Shown here piece after piece: positions 22,749-35,431 of a stretch of 64,000 nt of DNA. Source of the DNA: Lantana camara (Eukaryota; Streptophyta; Magnoliopsida; Lamiales; Verbenaceae); assembly GCA_037501455.1 (NCBI GenBank), contig CM074855.1, forward strand, positions 37,977,001 through 38,041,000, read 5' to 3'. The notes beneath the pieces are model-generated. The model was not told where the DNA came from. It did no database searches and saw only the letters and a program-made list of their open reading frames with translations. The position numbers were made by a program, and so were the translations under genes. The first letter of the stretch is position 1; each line of letters starts with the position of its first letter.

Positions 22749-25659
22749 TGTGACACCCCGACTTTCAGGTCGTACAAGTATGACGTATGTGCACATTTTA
22801 ATTCCTTATTTACACATTTGCATGTTTAATAAATGTTTATTAAATGTTTAATACTTATTCTTTCAATTCTTTGAATTCATATTTGAACGTTTATGTTCGT
22901 TTTGTTGCTATTTGCTCCATTTTTTACCGTTTTCAATTCTGATTTTTGTGCTGATTTGCTATGCATGAATTAAATGTGTTATGAATGTGTGAACATGCTC
23001 ATTTTATGTTTTTCAGTATGTTCGTTGAGTTTTTGGAGTGTTTGTTTCATTTGGGACCTAAAGGAGGCTAAAACGTTTTTAGCGCACCTTGGGTTCCGGG
23101 CTACGTATCTAGAGCTCGGGAATTTGGATTCAAATTCCATCACTTTCGTTAACCTTGTTTCGATAATTCGGAGTCAATGGATAAAGCCATATATTTTTCC
23201 AAGTTCATTTGATACTTCGAAACTTGACCGAAAACTCACCTCACGCCTATATGACCACCTTGGAGTAAATTGCACATAAGTCCTTCAATTTTCAACCTTT
23301 TTGCGTGAAACTTGGTCCCACCATCCACTCACTTAATACACTATCAAACCTTGCTTCCTTCATCTCGTTTTACATAAGAAAAAGGGGAGAAAATTTTTTG
23401 AACTTTGGAGAACAAGCTTTTCATCTCCCTACTATTCACCAAGGGAGATTTTTTAGCTCTAATCTCCATTTTCCTCCATCATCTTCAAGAGGTGAGTATA
23501 TATTTGATATCTACATGATTATTTGATCATCTTCATTCAAGAATTTCAGATTTTAACTTAGGTTTAATATGGGTTTGAAGCATAACATGAATAGTTAGGT
23601 ATTATGCTCATTTTTTATTCCTATGGCTTCCTTGGAGTTTTTCTTGAATTGATGCTTGAAACTTGATCACTTGAACTTCATTTATCATTGTATGGATCCA
23701 ATTTTGTTGGTGGTTGAGGGAGTTAAGTGATGCCATTAATGTTTTTGAGCTTGAAGACAAGAATATGCAACCATATGCTTCTATTTTTGCTTCCTTTCCT
23801 TGATGCTTGAGTTATGGCTTAATATTTGATGAATTTGGGTGTTGTTTTTTGTTTCCATTCTACCTTGAGCTTGCCTTTCTTGTTGGTTGTGGTTTGGAAG
23901 TGAATTTCAGGGCTGGTGCAGGGCTTTTGTTCGTTGTTTTTGTGCAGATTTTAGGGGTGACATTTTTATGTCTTTGGGGTAACAGCAGCTGCGTGGCTGC
24001 CTTAATTAACGGGGGTCACCCCCTTTGAACTGGGTTTTGGTGACCCCTGTCACCAACCCCTGATTGATGCTGCCTCCCTTAATGGGAGTCACTCATTTTG
24101 CTCTTGAAAGGAGTAACACCCGTCAGCCCTTTCCCCTTACATACGTATGTGTTTTGCCCTTGTTTTGTTGCCTCATTTATGTCTTATATGTATCGTTTAC
24201 ATAGTGTATTATGTGTTTTATGCATTGTATTAAAGTTATGGCTTCGTTTGAAATGAATTTTCCGAGTTATGCACTTATAAGTCTAAGATGATACGTGTTT
24301 GCACTTCACTTGCATCTATTGCATTCATAAGCATTATCGGGCATCTATATGGTTCATATTGAGTCTAAGTCTTAGGTTTTATCTTCTTTTATTTCAGAGC
24401 TACTTTCGGATGTCGTCCGACCCGAGGTTTAGGTGCTTCTTTGCCCGTTTTGGCCCCAGTCTTTCTTCTCTACTTTTGCTAAGGTGAGGTTTAGGACTTT
24501 TTGTTTTAGTTATCGACCTATGGCCTAATATGTGATGTTTTCTCACCCTGCATGCCAATATATATCTTATCTATATTTAAATACGTGTGTTTAAGCTATG
24601 ATTATGATTTTATAGAAGCGTTTAAATCTTATGAAAATGGTATATGTAAGAGTATATGTAAGCTTCCATTTTGAACCTTTTATACATTTTTGTTGTGGTA
24701 TGAGCGAGTTAAGCCCTGAAATATAGGAATTGGTTTTGGTAAGGTATCTTGGGCCCTGGGAATTGTAGGTAAGGATGCCCGGGACGGCAAGGGCCGTCAG
24801 GTTAAGTTTGTGCATGATTCCCATTCGTAGTATTACGCGTGATTCTTGGAGGTTGATGAGGCATGATGCTCCGAGTACATTGTGGATTAGCTACCCCTTA
24901 TACATAAGTAAGTAGGTGGAAAGGGTTTGATTCTCGAAACACCAAGGTTGTTGGGGTTGGATTTAATTTATGATTTCTGTTTTATGTCATGTGTTGAGGA
25001 GTAAGCGGAGGTCCGTTCTCGCCGGACATAGGTTATGTTTTTATCGATGGTTGTGAATCGAGTTAGGATTTCTTTACGTATTATATGTTATGCTTTGAAA
25101 ATGTTTTGGTATGCAAAAACCTTAGCTCGGTTCAAGACCATCACCTTTGTTAATTGCTATGCTCTATACGTATTTAGGTGTGGGTGTGTATTTAGCCCCC
25201 TCACTCAGTCGAGTTTTGACTGACCCTCCCTTTTCCCTACCTTCAGTTGTAGGTTGCCTTGAGCTAGGTGGGAAAGTGCTTCAAGTCGTGTAGTACTTTC
25301 GAGTCTAGGTTGAGTTGCATTCATATTACTCTCTTTTGGACACGTGATATGTATTTGTTGTATGACTTGTATATTTTGGAGATATGAACACTCGTTATAT
25401 ATACTCGATCTATTTTGGGTCGTGTGGCCATTGTATATGTTAATGTAAGTTTATTTGAGCTCGTTGAGATCCTGTTTGTTGCTTCCGCATTTTAATTGTC
25501 TGTTTTGTGCACTCTGTTAGTCTTTATCCCCGCTTAGCCTAGTGTGTGAATGTAGGTTCCCATTCGTTTAGACTTGGGCTCATGTATAGAAGTCCATTTC
25601 ATATGTGGGTTCGAGTTTAGGTGCAGGGGATGTGGTGACCCACCATTCCGGGCGTCACA
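22749..25659 (+). repeat. G1 3' LTR, complete
   Basis: 2911 bp from TGTGACACCCCGACTTTC to CCGGGCGTCACA. The start is closely related to the minus-strand start of solo LTR S2. F-old entered the other LTR at the position matching 23249. The matching target duplication of G1 cannot be checked because its left end is outside the window. Confidence 0.88.
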
Positions 25660-26101
25660 GTGCGGCTGATCTTTTAGCAACATATGGAGCATATAGACAT
25701 GAAAAATGGGTGTTCACTAATAATAGCCTTATAACGGGAATAAAGGGCTACACTAATGAGGATAAATGGGGATTTTCTAGTTTTTACCATAGACATTGTT
25801 AACATGCAGGGAATAGCTCGGAATTTGGTCCACATGACATAAATGCAACAGATATATGTATTTCTAGTCTAGTATAACTCTATGGCCAAGGACCATAATA
25901 CTATGACAGTTTTCAGTAAGAGTTGTAGCATGGAATTAAAGTTGTTTAGTCAAGAATGGTTTGTATGCACGTGTTTGTGCAAAACCATAGCAAATGGAGG
26001 CGTACACAAGAGAGCTACTAATGTAATCCTTGGTTTTATGTTGTCCACACATTGCATGTTGGAAATGAAGGTGGTGGTTTGACTTGCAACTATCCTAGCC
26101 A
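25660..26101. other. Unassigned sequence between G1 and C1
   Basis: This 0.44 kb piece predates C1 and continues at 56735 beyond it. Open frames here are short (65-87 codons), overlap on both strands and match no family I recognise. It may be a remnant of an older repeat or of a low-copy region. Confidence 0.5.
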
Positions 26102-26106
26102 ACAAT

Positions 26107-26475
26107 TGTTGGTTTGTGGCATAATTTGTATCCCGCATTGAAAGATTAGTTTTGGACAAGAGTGTTTTTGTCCCACATTGGTTTTTCATAATAGTTTGGG
26201 GAGGAGCTAACACTATAAAAGGCCCCCTCCCCTTTCTAGCTTAGTGCATCAATCAAAGTCTCTCTCTACTTTGTAATATTTCTTAAGTGAAATATATTTT
26301 GAGTAGTGCTCGAGGACGTAGGCTAATTTGGCCGAACCTCATTATATTTAGTGTTCTTTTCATTACGCCTTTAATAGTCTTTTTTGGGTTATATTTAGTT
26401 ATTATTTTGCCTAATTTTTCCTTTGTGTAATTTTAAGCATTTTAATTCTAAATATTGTTCGTCGCTTCCGCAACA
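26107..26475 (+). repeat. C1 5' LTR
   Basis: TGTTGGTTTGTGG to CGCTTCCGCAACA. A TATA box, CTATAAAAGG, lies near 26211-26221, which places the transcript start near 26245. It is followed by a CT-rich stretch. Confidence 0.93.
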
Positions 26476-26477
26476 AG

Positions 26478-26491
26478 TGGTATCAAGAGCC
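26478..26491 (+). other. C1 primer-binding site
   Basis: TGGTATCAAGAGCC, a variant of the initiator-tRNA-Met site with one extra A, two bases after the LTR. Confidence 0.85.
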
Positions 26492-26655
26492 AAAGGTGTC
26501 GGAGTATGCTCTGCGGTTGCAGCTTAGTCTGATCTTCCACATCAGAAAAGGGCGAAGAGGGCTCGGTGGGCATCGTTCATCGACGAGCATTGCCAGGCAT
26601 CGCGCAGCGACGAGCATCGCCAGGCATCGTGCATCGGCATTTAGTAGGTACCTTG

Positions 26656-26759
26656 CATCGGTAGGCTCGATCAGCACCACACATCAGCAGACTAGGCTGG
26701 CATCACGCATCGACAGGCTCGATCAGCACCGCGCATCGTCAGGCTCGGTTGGCATCGCG
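26656..26759 (+). repeat. Two-unit 52-bp repeat in the C1 leader
   Basis: Units 26656-26707 and 26708-26759 align without gaps (CATCGGTAGGCTCGATCAGC against CATCGACAGGCTCGATCAGC at their starts). More degenerate GGCATCG units precede them from about 26570. The leader between primer site and gag therefore contains a GC-rich degenerate minisatellite. Confidence 0.7.
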
Positions 26760-26793
26760 CATTGGTGGCTATTGAAAGAAAGGTGTAGCAAAA

Positions 26794-27720
26794 ATGACGA
26801 AGGATGAGATCACGCCTGAAGAAGCAAAGACAGCTTCCACCTCGGCTTCCAGCTCGTTCAACTTGACAAGGATTAGAATGGTAAATCCGAGAATTGCGGT
26901 GGAGATCTTCGATGGATCCGGTTATTTCGGCATGTGGCAAAGTGAAGTTCTAGACGCTCTATTCCAACAAGGTTTAGTTCTCGCCATTGAAGAGAAGAAA
27001 CCAGAAGAGGTTGATGACCAAGATTGGAAGACCATCAACCGTTTGGCATGTGGTACAATTCGCTCGTGTCTCCCCAGAGAACAGAAGTATACTTTCTGCA
27101 AGGAAACTTCTGCAAGCAAGTTAGGGAAGGCATTAGAGGAGCAATTCTTGAAGAAAAATAGACAGAACAAGCTGTATATGAAGAAACGACTGTTTCGCTT
27201 CACGTATGTTCCCAGTACCACGATGAATGAGCACATCACTCAATTTAATCAGTTGGTGGCTGATTTATTGAATTTGGATATGGATTTTGAAGACGAGGAC
27301 CTCGCGCCGATGTTGTTGGGATCACTTCCGGAGGAGTTCGAGTTTCTCGAGACAACCCTACTCCATGGAAAGGTTGATGTTTCGCTAGGCAAAGTGTGTA
27401 CAGCCTTATACAGTTAGGAATTGAGGAGGAAGGACAAGAAAGGAAGCATAAATGGGACAACAGAAGCCCTAGTTGTGAGAGGTCTTCAGCAAACCAGTCA
27501 AAGGGGAGAAGAGGGAGATCAAAATCAAAGAACAGAGTTACCAAAGATGAGTGTGCCTTTTGTCACGACAAAGGACACTGGAAGAAAGTCTATCCAAAGT
27601 TGAAGAAAGAAAAGACTCAGCAAGACGCCAATGTAGCCGAATGCAAAAGCGATGCAGAGTCAAACGTTTCCTTACTGGCTTCTCATTCAATGCCAAGTTC
27701 AGACGAGTAGATATTTGATT
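26794..27720 (+). pseudogene. C1 gag and start of protease
   Basis: An open frame of 207 codons from ATG is a UBN2-type copia gag (core FDGSGYFGMWQSEVLDALFQQ, EQFLKKNRQNKLYMKKRLF, ITQFNQLVADLLNL). A stop at 27415-27417 lies before the usual ELRRKDKK. The same frame continues with a basic linker and a zinc knuckle, CAFCHDKGHWKKVY, whose last cysteine is tyrosine. TAG then precedes IFDSGCTYHM, the copia protease active site DSG, at about 27710-27740. It encoded particle and protease functions and is now broken. Confidence 0.88.
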
Positions 27721-27806
27721 CGGGTTGCACCTATCATATGTTTCCCGTTCGGGAGTGGTTCTTCGACCTTGAAGAATTCGATGGAGGAGCTATTTACATG
27801 GGAAAT

Positions 27807-30800
27807 TGTAGCGCCCCCAAATACGCTACAACCCTGCACCGTCGTACTTCCCAGGCAGATGTAAGAAAACATGGCAGCGGAATTTGAAACATTTAAAACA
27901 ACAGCTTATGTTTGGGGCAGTAAATAAAAGAATTTGGAATAATTTGAAACTCATGAAAACTTAGAAGCAATACCGTAGGGTTAAAGTTGTTCATGATCTA
28001 AGAGTATGATACTGGAGTAATATAATAACTATACAAGATTATAGTCTAACTTGGCTTAGTTAAGAAACCTGATCTAATATGCACAAGATAATGGACTCTC
28101 TATGCTTCAAGATACCAGCTAATGAGCGATGACAATACCTGAAATCATGAATTTGAAAAGAGCGAGGGGTTAGTCAAAGTGACTAAGGGGTGGTTGAGTG
28201 ATACTATAAAACTTTAGGATTTTTACCAAGAAACTTTATTCGAAAGGATCTTTAATAGTAATTGAATAAGAATGAAGTAATAATTTTGAGAGTAATGTGA
28301 AATCAGTATCCATAGTGGGATTAACCAAGAAACTCATTGGTTAGTACCCGATAATAGGAAAATACTACAACAATATTAATATTGGGTTCATATTTATTTG
28401 AAGATAAAGGGGTAGGGGAATTATGTGCTATACTTTTTTAAGAAAAAATGAACCCCTTTTGTGAAACAACACGATGCTCGCAAGCTAGGCGTTCTCCAAC
28501 CTTAACTCCTTAAAAACCAAGAATATTCGTAACGACATTGATCAAGATGTCGTTACTTAATAAAACGAATTACAACGATACCATCCTTCTTCCTCCGATG
28601 TCACCTTAGGGAGCTACCTGTAGCGACGATATACGTGAACTTGGGAGGAACGTACCTTTTCTCGTCACTTGATGTGGAATAACTAACCTCCAGTTAGACC
28701 ACCACCAAGATCTAGTTGGCGGTTGGTATAATAGTAGACCACCCGATAAACGGTAGCATAGTACCGAGATAATTTAGCAGGAGATACTTTTAATTATGTA
28801 TGACAAGACGTTATGAATACTTTAAAATAATTGATTGTGTATACTGGAACAATATAAGTTGATATCAAAGTATTTTCAAAAAGGGCAATATCATTTATAA
28901 AGGAATAAAAATTGAATGGTATTATGGTAGGTCATAAAATGTTTCATATATATATATACTCATGATCCCAGTTGAAAACGTTTAAATACCGAAGTCCTAG
29001 TCCGCCTAGATCTTTACCTATGAGTGGTGATTAACTATAAGTTTCTATTTCGTAACCAAAACTACTCACACAGACAAGTTATCATAAAACACGGCATAAC
29101 ATGGAATGAAATCACATAATAATATTCTGATAAAGTACAACTTTAACATTCAAACAAAGTTTATAAAATAAGGTCCATTACTATATCAAGTAATTATTAA
29201 TCAAATTAGGAATCTTAATAAGCTTCTATGTTATAAAAGAAGTCCATAAAGAAATCTTATTTTGAAAATGTTATTTTAAAATATCCGATTTGAAAATCCT
29301 AAGTGAATATCTTTATTTGAAATTCCTACCTTAGTTTAATAAAAGTCAAAACTTGGATTTCTTTTAAAATAGAAACCCTAATTCTTTAATGTTTGAAACC
29401 TTGAACGTTTTGAATCTCAAAACGATATATGAAACGTTTAAATGATTCTTGAAACTTTAATCCCCTATTTTATTAAAACATTAATCAAGAATTATTATCT
29501 AAATTTCAATTTATTCTTATTTATTTTAATCATATAATATTTACACCTAAAAGGGTAATATGTTAGAAAAATCCGGTAAACTTTAATTTTATCCCGATAA
29601 ACCCTAATTTTCACCGTTTAAGTGAATTTCTTTAATTAATTAGGTTTTATGAAATCTTTAACCAATTAAATATTTATTAATCACATCATGATTCTAATTA
29701 TAAGATTGGAAATGAAATTTAGGTTTTAATTTGACAATTTAAGTTCTATTTTGAAATTAGTTCACAATTTACCGATTTTTGGAAAATTCGGATAAATCCC
29801 TTCTTTAAAAATTTCAAAACAAATTTTATAATTAATTTAATATTAATTTTGAAATTATCAGCATAAATTTTGACCAAAAAGTCAAAATTACTATTGAAAA
29901 CATTTACTATTCAGTTTTCTAAGAATTAAACTCTTTATAACATAAAATTAATCTCACATATACACACACTATTACACGCATAAACACATTGTTCCAAGAA
30001 CACCAAGAACATGTTCTTAGACTTATGAATATGTTCATATTAGTTCATGACCATATTTAGTAAATTCTAGGTTCATAACATATGATTAAAGGTAAAATGT
30101 GGCACTTTATGTATCATGATTCATGAAATTAATTCTAAATAAGTTATTCTTGACATGAATTTAACCAAAAAAGATCATAAATATTTAGACATAGTAATAT
30201 ACTATATCCTATCATAATTCATGCATTTAATTAAATAAAATTCTTCTATATTATCACATTTTCCTAAACTAGCATAAATAGCATATATTTCATAAAATAA
30301 ATTCCTAAAGCATAATTTAATTAAATCTAAGCATGCTATAATTCATAATATATTAAGAACATAATATAAAGAATGAAATAATAAAAGAAAAACACACCTA
30401 GTGTAGGGAGAGAGCTTGGGCCGAAAATGAGAGAGAAATAAGAGGATTTTTGTGTGTTCTTGAAATGTGAGGTTTAGGGGGGTATTTATAGGTAGGAATT
30501 AAGGGTCTTAGTGCAATTTCTAAGAATATGTTAGAGATGTGGAAGATCTCTCACCCACACATTTGTATGGAATTTTTGTAGGAAATGTGGAAATCTCTAA
30601 ATCACACAAATGTAGGGAATTTTTGTAGGAAATGTGGAAGACTTCAATTCACATATTTAGACTTTCTATTTTTAGAAAGGTGATGTCATGAATGATGTCA
30701 TAGTGAATAAAAATAAATATAAAATAATATAAAATTTATTCAAGAGTCGAGAGACGAGAACTTGAAGTGGTAAAACTAATGAAAGAATGAGTGAAAAATA

Positions 30801-31798
30801 AGCTTCGTTATGATTATAAATGTGGAACGTTTCGGTTTTTCGTTTGAAAGTTATAAACATTAGAGATGATGAAAATCATGATAAAATTATATAAACGAAG
30901 CTATGTTGAAGTTTAAAGGTTGGGAAAATTATTATAGTTGGAGAAAAATTTAAGAAACGTTTCAAGTAAAATTTTGAATATTAAATGAAAACTAATCGTT
31001 TATAATAAAATGATAATTTTTAAAAGGGAAAATATTTATAAAATGTGCTACGGTTGAAATCAAGTTTCGATATGAGTATGAAAATTCATAAAATAATCCA
31101 AGGATCATTTTACCTATAATATTGAATAGTAAAAGAGAATGAATAAAAAGTTATTTACGGTAAGAATAGTAACTAGGGTTTTGAAGTGATTTTCGATACT
31201 ACTGGAGTTAGAATAGGAATTAGGGTTTGTGGATGATGTCAAAATTCTCGAAATGATTGAAGGATTCATTTGACACTAATATTTGATAGGAAAAAGTGTT
31301 CCGAGTAACTTTCTAATTTTATGGAATTAGTAGTGATCAAAGGGACCTAATGGTAATTTTGATCAATAATTTTTGTAAAGAGTTTTGGGTCATGGAAAGC
31401 ATATGTAAGCGATAGAAAATATAATTTTCATGCCTCTAAGGTTCTACGAATGAGATAAGAGGATATGGTTTAGTGGATAAACAATGACATGGGGATAAAA
31501 TCGTAACTCTGATGTTAAATTTCCGAAAATGATTTTAGAACAAGAGATGTGAGTTAAGGTATTCAAGAAATACAGATTTGAGTTTTTAGTATTCTATTGA
31601 ATGGAGGCTCGAAAATGAATAGTAATATGGGGTTTTAGATGAGATCTCTCCCAAAGTCACATAATAGAACGTAAGAACAACTTAAAACACATAGAAATGT
31701 GATACATGAAGAACATTTGACGGATCAAAGTCTATAAACACTTTCACTTTCTTTTAAGGCTTACAAATTCCAACTAAACCCTGTTTAGGGCTGTTACA
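27807..31798 (-). mobile_element. S1: solo LTR of about 4 kb in the C1 protease region
   Basis: TGTAGCGCCC...GGGCTGTTACA with an exact GAAAT duplication (27802-27806 and 31799-31803). No frame in it looks like retroelement protein. On the minus strand a TATA box, CCTATAAATACC, lies at about 30482-30494, followed by a CT-rich leader, as expected of a gypsy-type LTR with about 1.3 kb of U3 and a long R-U5. I read it as a solo LTR left after recombination. A non-autonomous element without terminal repeats is less likely. Confidence 0.75.
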
Positions 31799-31803
31799 GA
31801 AAT

Positions 31804-32784
31804 GATAAGACATGTAAAATAGCTGGAATAGGTTCAATCAAGGTACGGAATCACGATGGATCCACCAGAATTCTGAAAGATGTTCGGTTAGTGCCCAGCT
31901 TAAAGAAGAATATCATCTCATTAGGGGTCTTGGAGTCAAAAGGCCTAGTTGTGATGATGTGAGATGGAGTTCTTAAAGAAACTTTGGGGGCACTCGTAAT
32001 GTTGAAGGGTGAGGGAAAGAACAACTTGTATTTCTACCAAGGTAATACAGTTGTTGGGACAGTAGCAGCAGCAACGACTTCTAGCAGCAAGAAGGATGTT
32101 GAGGCAACAAAGTTGTGGCATATGCGTTTAGCTCACGTTGGAGAAAAATCCTTGCAAATTCTTGCCAAGCAAGGTTTGTTGAAAGGTACGGAGACTTACA
32201 AATTGGAGTTTTGCGAGCATTGTGTTCTGGGAAAGCAAAGAAGGGTGAAATTTGGCACAGCTATTCATAATACGGAGGGTATTTTGGACTACGTGCACTC
32301 TGATGTATGGGGACCTTCCAAGACGGCGTCACTTGGAGGCAGACGCTACTTTGTCACTTTTATCTATGATTTTTCCAGAAGAGTTTGGGTGTTTCCTATG
32401 AAGCACAAAGGTGAAGTGCTTGGAGTTTTTCTACAGTGGAAAACTCAAGTTGAGAACTAGACTGGAAGAAAGATCAAAGTTCTCCGATCAGATAACGGTG
32501 GAGAATATAAGAGCGATCCATTCCAGAAAGTATGCCAAGAACACGACATAGTTTGTCACTTCACAGTAAGAGAAACTCCGCAGCATAATGGGGTGTCAGA
32601 GCCTATGAACAGGACATTAGTGTAGAAAGTTCGTTGTATGTTGTCTAATGCTGGATTAGACAGGAAGTTTTGGGCTGAGGCAGTGACATACGCTCAACAT
32701 CTCGTAAATCATTTGCCATCATCTGTAATAGGTGGGAAGACTCTTTTGGAGGTTTGGTCCGGAAAGCCTGCAACAGATTATGAC
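31804..32784 (+). pseudogene. C1 protease end and integrase remnant
   Basis: It resumes with NDKTCKIAGIGSI, the protease tail, then GAG-pre-integrase LWHMRLAHVGEKSLQIL with CEHCVLGKQ (an HHCC zinc site), then the integrase core. The DDE residues are visible in YVHSDVWGP, RSDNGGEY and PQHNGVSEPMNRT. Stops at 31960-31962, 32458-32460 and 32623-32625 interrupt it. S2 cuts it after SGKPATDYD at 32784, and the protein continues at 44154. Confidence 0.88.
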
Positions 32785-33499
32785 TGTATCGCCCCAACGG
32801 AAGGCACCACATCCTCCGCACCGAGACCCGACCAGCATATGAAATGGGAAGTCCATACACGTGCCAAGTCACGGCGAACGGGGACCACTCACCCTCTATA
32901 CTAGGCGGGGCTAGAACCTCGAAACCAAATAAGTAATTTAATAGGGTAAAATGCACGTGTGGAAGCATATCATGTAATCAATCATAAGTCCATATAGTAA
33001 TTGACGGGTTCAACTAGCATAAATACCTAGTCCCGAAATTTTCGAACATAAAACATAAATCATAGGGCATAAATCACGGGGTTCAAACTATCCCTAGAAG
33101 CCTGTCCCGATATTAGTATTACAAAATGATCAATTACAATATGCATATGAACCGACTCCAACTCAAACAAGAGACTCGACAGACTCAACTTCCCGCCTAG
33201 CGCTGCAAACCTGCAAAATCTGAAAACAAAGCTGGGTTCAGTCTATAAGAGACTGGTGGGTATAAAACAGGGCATAACATATATAATATCGCCGAATTTA
33301 AACACCCACACATGCATGTTATAATCTCGTGCGAGGTTTTTAAGATATTTCCCAAGTGGGTAAAACAAAGGAAAACAACACTTGGGATTACAACTATCAA
33401 ATTCATTCGTTCCATTCATAAGGTTTCATGGCCCGGCGAGGGGGCGTGCATAATCTCCAACCTTCTCCTCGTGTGTGTATATCAATTCAATCTTTACAT

Positions 33500-35431
33500 T
33501 GTTGGAAAATACGAATCAGAAAGCAGCGGAATTTAAAAATTTTCCCAACAAAAGGACCTTGAACTCGCAATCGTGTAACCAAATTCGTAAAGATAGAAAA
33601 CTTACTTTTCTTTTATTCTTTCTTGAAGCGTTTCAAGCCACCCAAGAACGCTCTTCTCGCGGCTTGATCCCCTCTCCTTGGTAAAGCTCGAATCTTCAAA
33701 CTTCTAACTTGAAGTCTCTAGAGAAAGTCCACCAACTTGATCACAATCTAACTAGTAAGGATGCTAGTTCTCTAGTTAGTGTTTAGGCTTAACCTAGGGT
33801 TTAATTTAATCTTGGAGAAAGGATGGTGTTCAACACATGAACCAAGAATTGTCAATTAGCTCCTATAAGGAGCTCGAGCTCCCCTATTTATAGGGAGAGG
33901 GTGCCGATCCAAATCCTAGTTGGGAAAGGATTTGGTTCCTCTCTCTCCTATTACTTGATCATCAAGTATTTTCCAACTTTGACTTTGAATTCTAATTCTA
34001 GTCAACTTTTAAGAGAGCTAAAAATATCCAAACTATTTTTGGATAATTTTATACTTTATTTATTATAAAATAAATAACTTATTTTTTATCTAATTAATTA
34101 ATTCGTAATTAATTAACTAGATTATTTTCTCCAAAATTAGACTTTCTTTTTAATTCAAAATTAAACCAAAGTCTATTAAATAATTAACACATTAATTATT
34201 TAACATCACATAATCACGTGTGGCACACGTGTCTTAATGACACGTGTCCAATCACGTGAGCCACACGTGTGATTTCACACGTGTGGAACCCCTTAGGCTC
34301 GATTAACTCGTTTAATCATTTTTAAGCCTCAACTCATGTAACCAAGTTGTTGTGTGTGACCCTCTAGGTTCTCAATTCAATTAGCAGTGACCCCAATTAA
34401 TTAATTCACTAATTAATTAATCAGTCCACAGATTAAACGACCATAGTCTAGCAACAGGTGTTTAACCCCTAGCTGAATTGGAATGTTCGGATTCGACAGA
34501 ACCTTTAAGTCATTGATTCATGTGAGATACAATCCTCCTACTTACTATCTCTCAACCAAGATCTAGGGTAAGGGAATAATTAGAACCCTAATAATCCGGT
34601 CTTAAAGCTAAGTGCATTTCATATCCATTTGATCTCAATCCAAGAAACCCTTTTCTTGATGTCTTGATCTACTGCCTTGGCCAAGGACTCCATATGGCAT
34701 ATGAATGACTTACACAATAAGAGATCACCTTGCAAATGCAAGTGTAGGTCCTTTCTTGATTCTCATTCACTTTCATGAATCACTTGTGCAGCCCCAGCAT
34801 AAGCCTTGAATCAGTTGTCTAAGGCGACACCCTTTAAAGCTTATACCAAAGACTACAGAGTTAATTCATAAAGTGACAAGGAACCTCAAGTCTAAGGATC
34901 AATTAATCACATCAATGACTCGTGAGATATTTCCTAATCTGGAAGTTTCCATTTCCTGAAATAGAAACTTCCTTTCCCATTTAGGAATGTCCTCACACGG
35001 GGCACCTCAGTGAACTTACTTATTAAAGTAAGCACCCTCATGTATCACGCACGTATCAACTATACACTTTGCACCTCCATGAAACAAGGTGGTCCTTCTT
35101 AAGGGCGTGATCCCACAAGCAAGCCTTAGAGGAGTCAGGTTGACACTCCCACTGTCTGTAGGACTCATCGGCTTGGAGTATTTTACTAATCATGACTTAT
35201 GTGATTTAGGGCTCGTTTCATGAACCATTTCACCTAAATGGTAGAGTCCTAAAGTCATCAGGATTAGAGGAGTTCTCATACATGCACAGCTAAAGTAAAC
35301 GCATACCAAACAAGAGCATATAAAGAAGTGTTGCCTCAATTCGTTATTTTATTCAAAGATTGTCTGTGATTACAAGAAAAGTCCCAAAGCAGATTACGTC
35401 GAATCGGCTTTCTAGGGCACTATTCCTAACA
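33500..35431 (-). repeat. F2 3' LTR
   Basis: 1932 bp. TATA at 33883-33894 (CCTATAAATAGG on the minus strand). Six exact CACGTG boxes start at 34215, 34226, 34241, 34253, 34264 and 34278, the densest array in the family. Confidence 0.92.
34215..34283 (-). promoter_or_regulatory. Six CACGTG boxes in the F2 LTR
   Basis: Six G-box cores within 69 bp, some embedded in longer palindromes such as GACACGTGTC and CACACGTGTG. They lie about 330 bp upstream of the TATA box on the minus strand. A regulatory role is inferred from the family of factors known to bind CACGTG. Confidence 0.55.

Larger units (their letters stand above)
17206..25659 (+). mobile_element. G1: decayed Ty3/gypsy element
   Basis: A plus-strand chromovirus-like element in the order partial 5' LTR (17206-18640), gag, protease, RT/RNase H, integrase, polypurine tract (about 22731-22748) and full 3' LTR (22749-25659). 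The left 0.5 kb of the 5' LTR lies beyond F-old, outside the window. About 1 kb of the LTR end, the primer site and the start of gag are deleted at 18640. Several stops and frameshifts break the polyprotein. Confidence 0.92.

Noticed and set aside
23305..24487. Frames of 62-101 codons in the G1 LTRs, similar in both LTRs
   Set aside because: They are duplicated because the LTR is duplicated. No gag-pol or known domain similarity is present, and stops are scattered.
25605..26213. Possible host gene between G1 and C1
   Set aside because: The frames are short, overlap on both strands, one starts inside the G1 LTR, and none shows a known motif or splice pattern.
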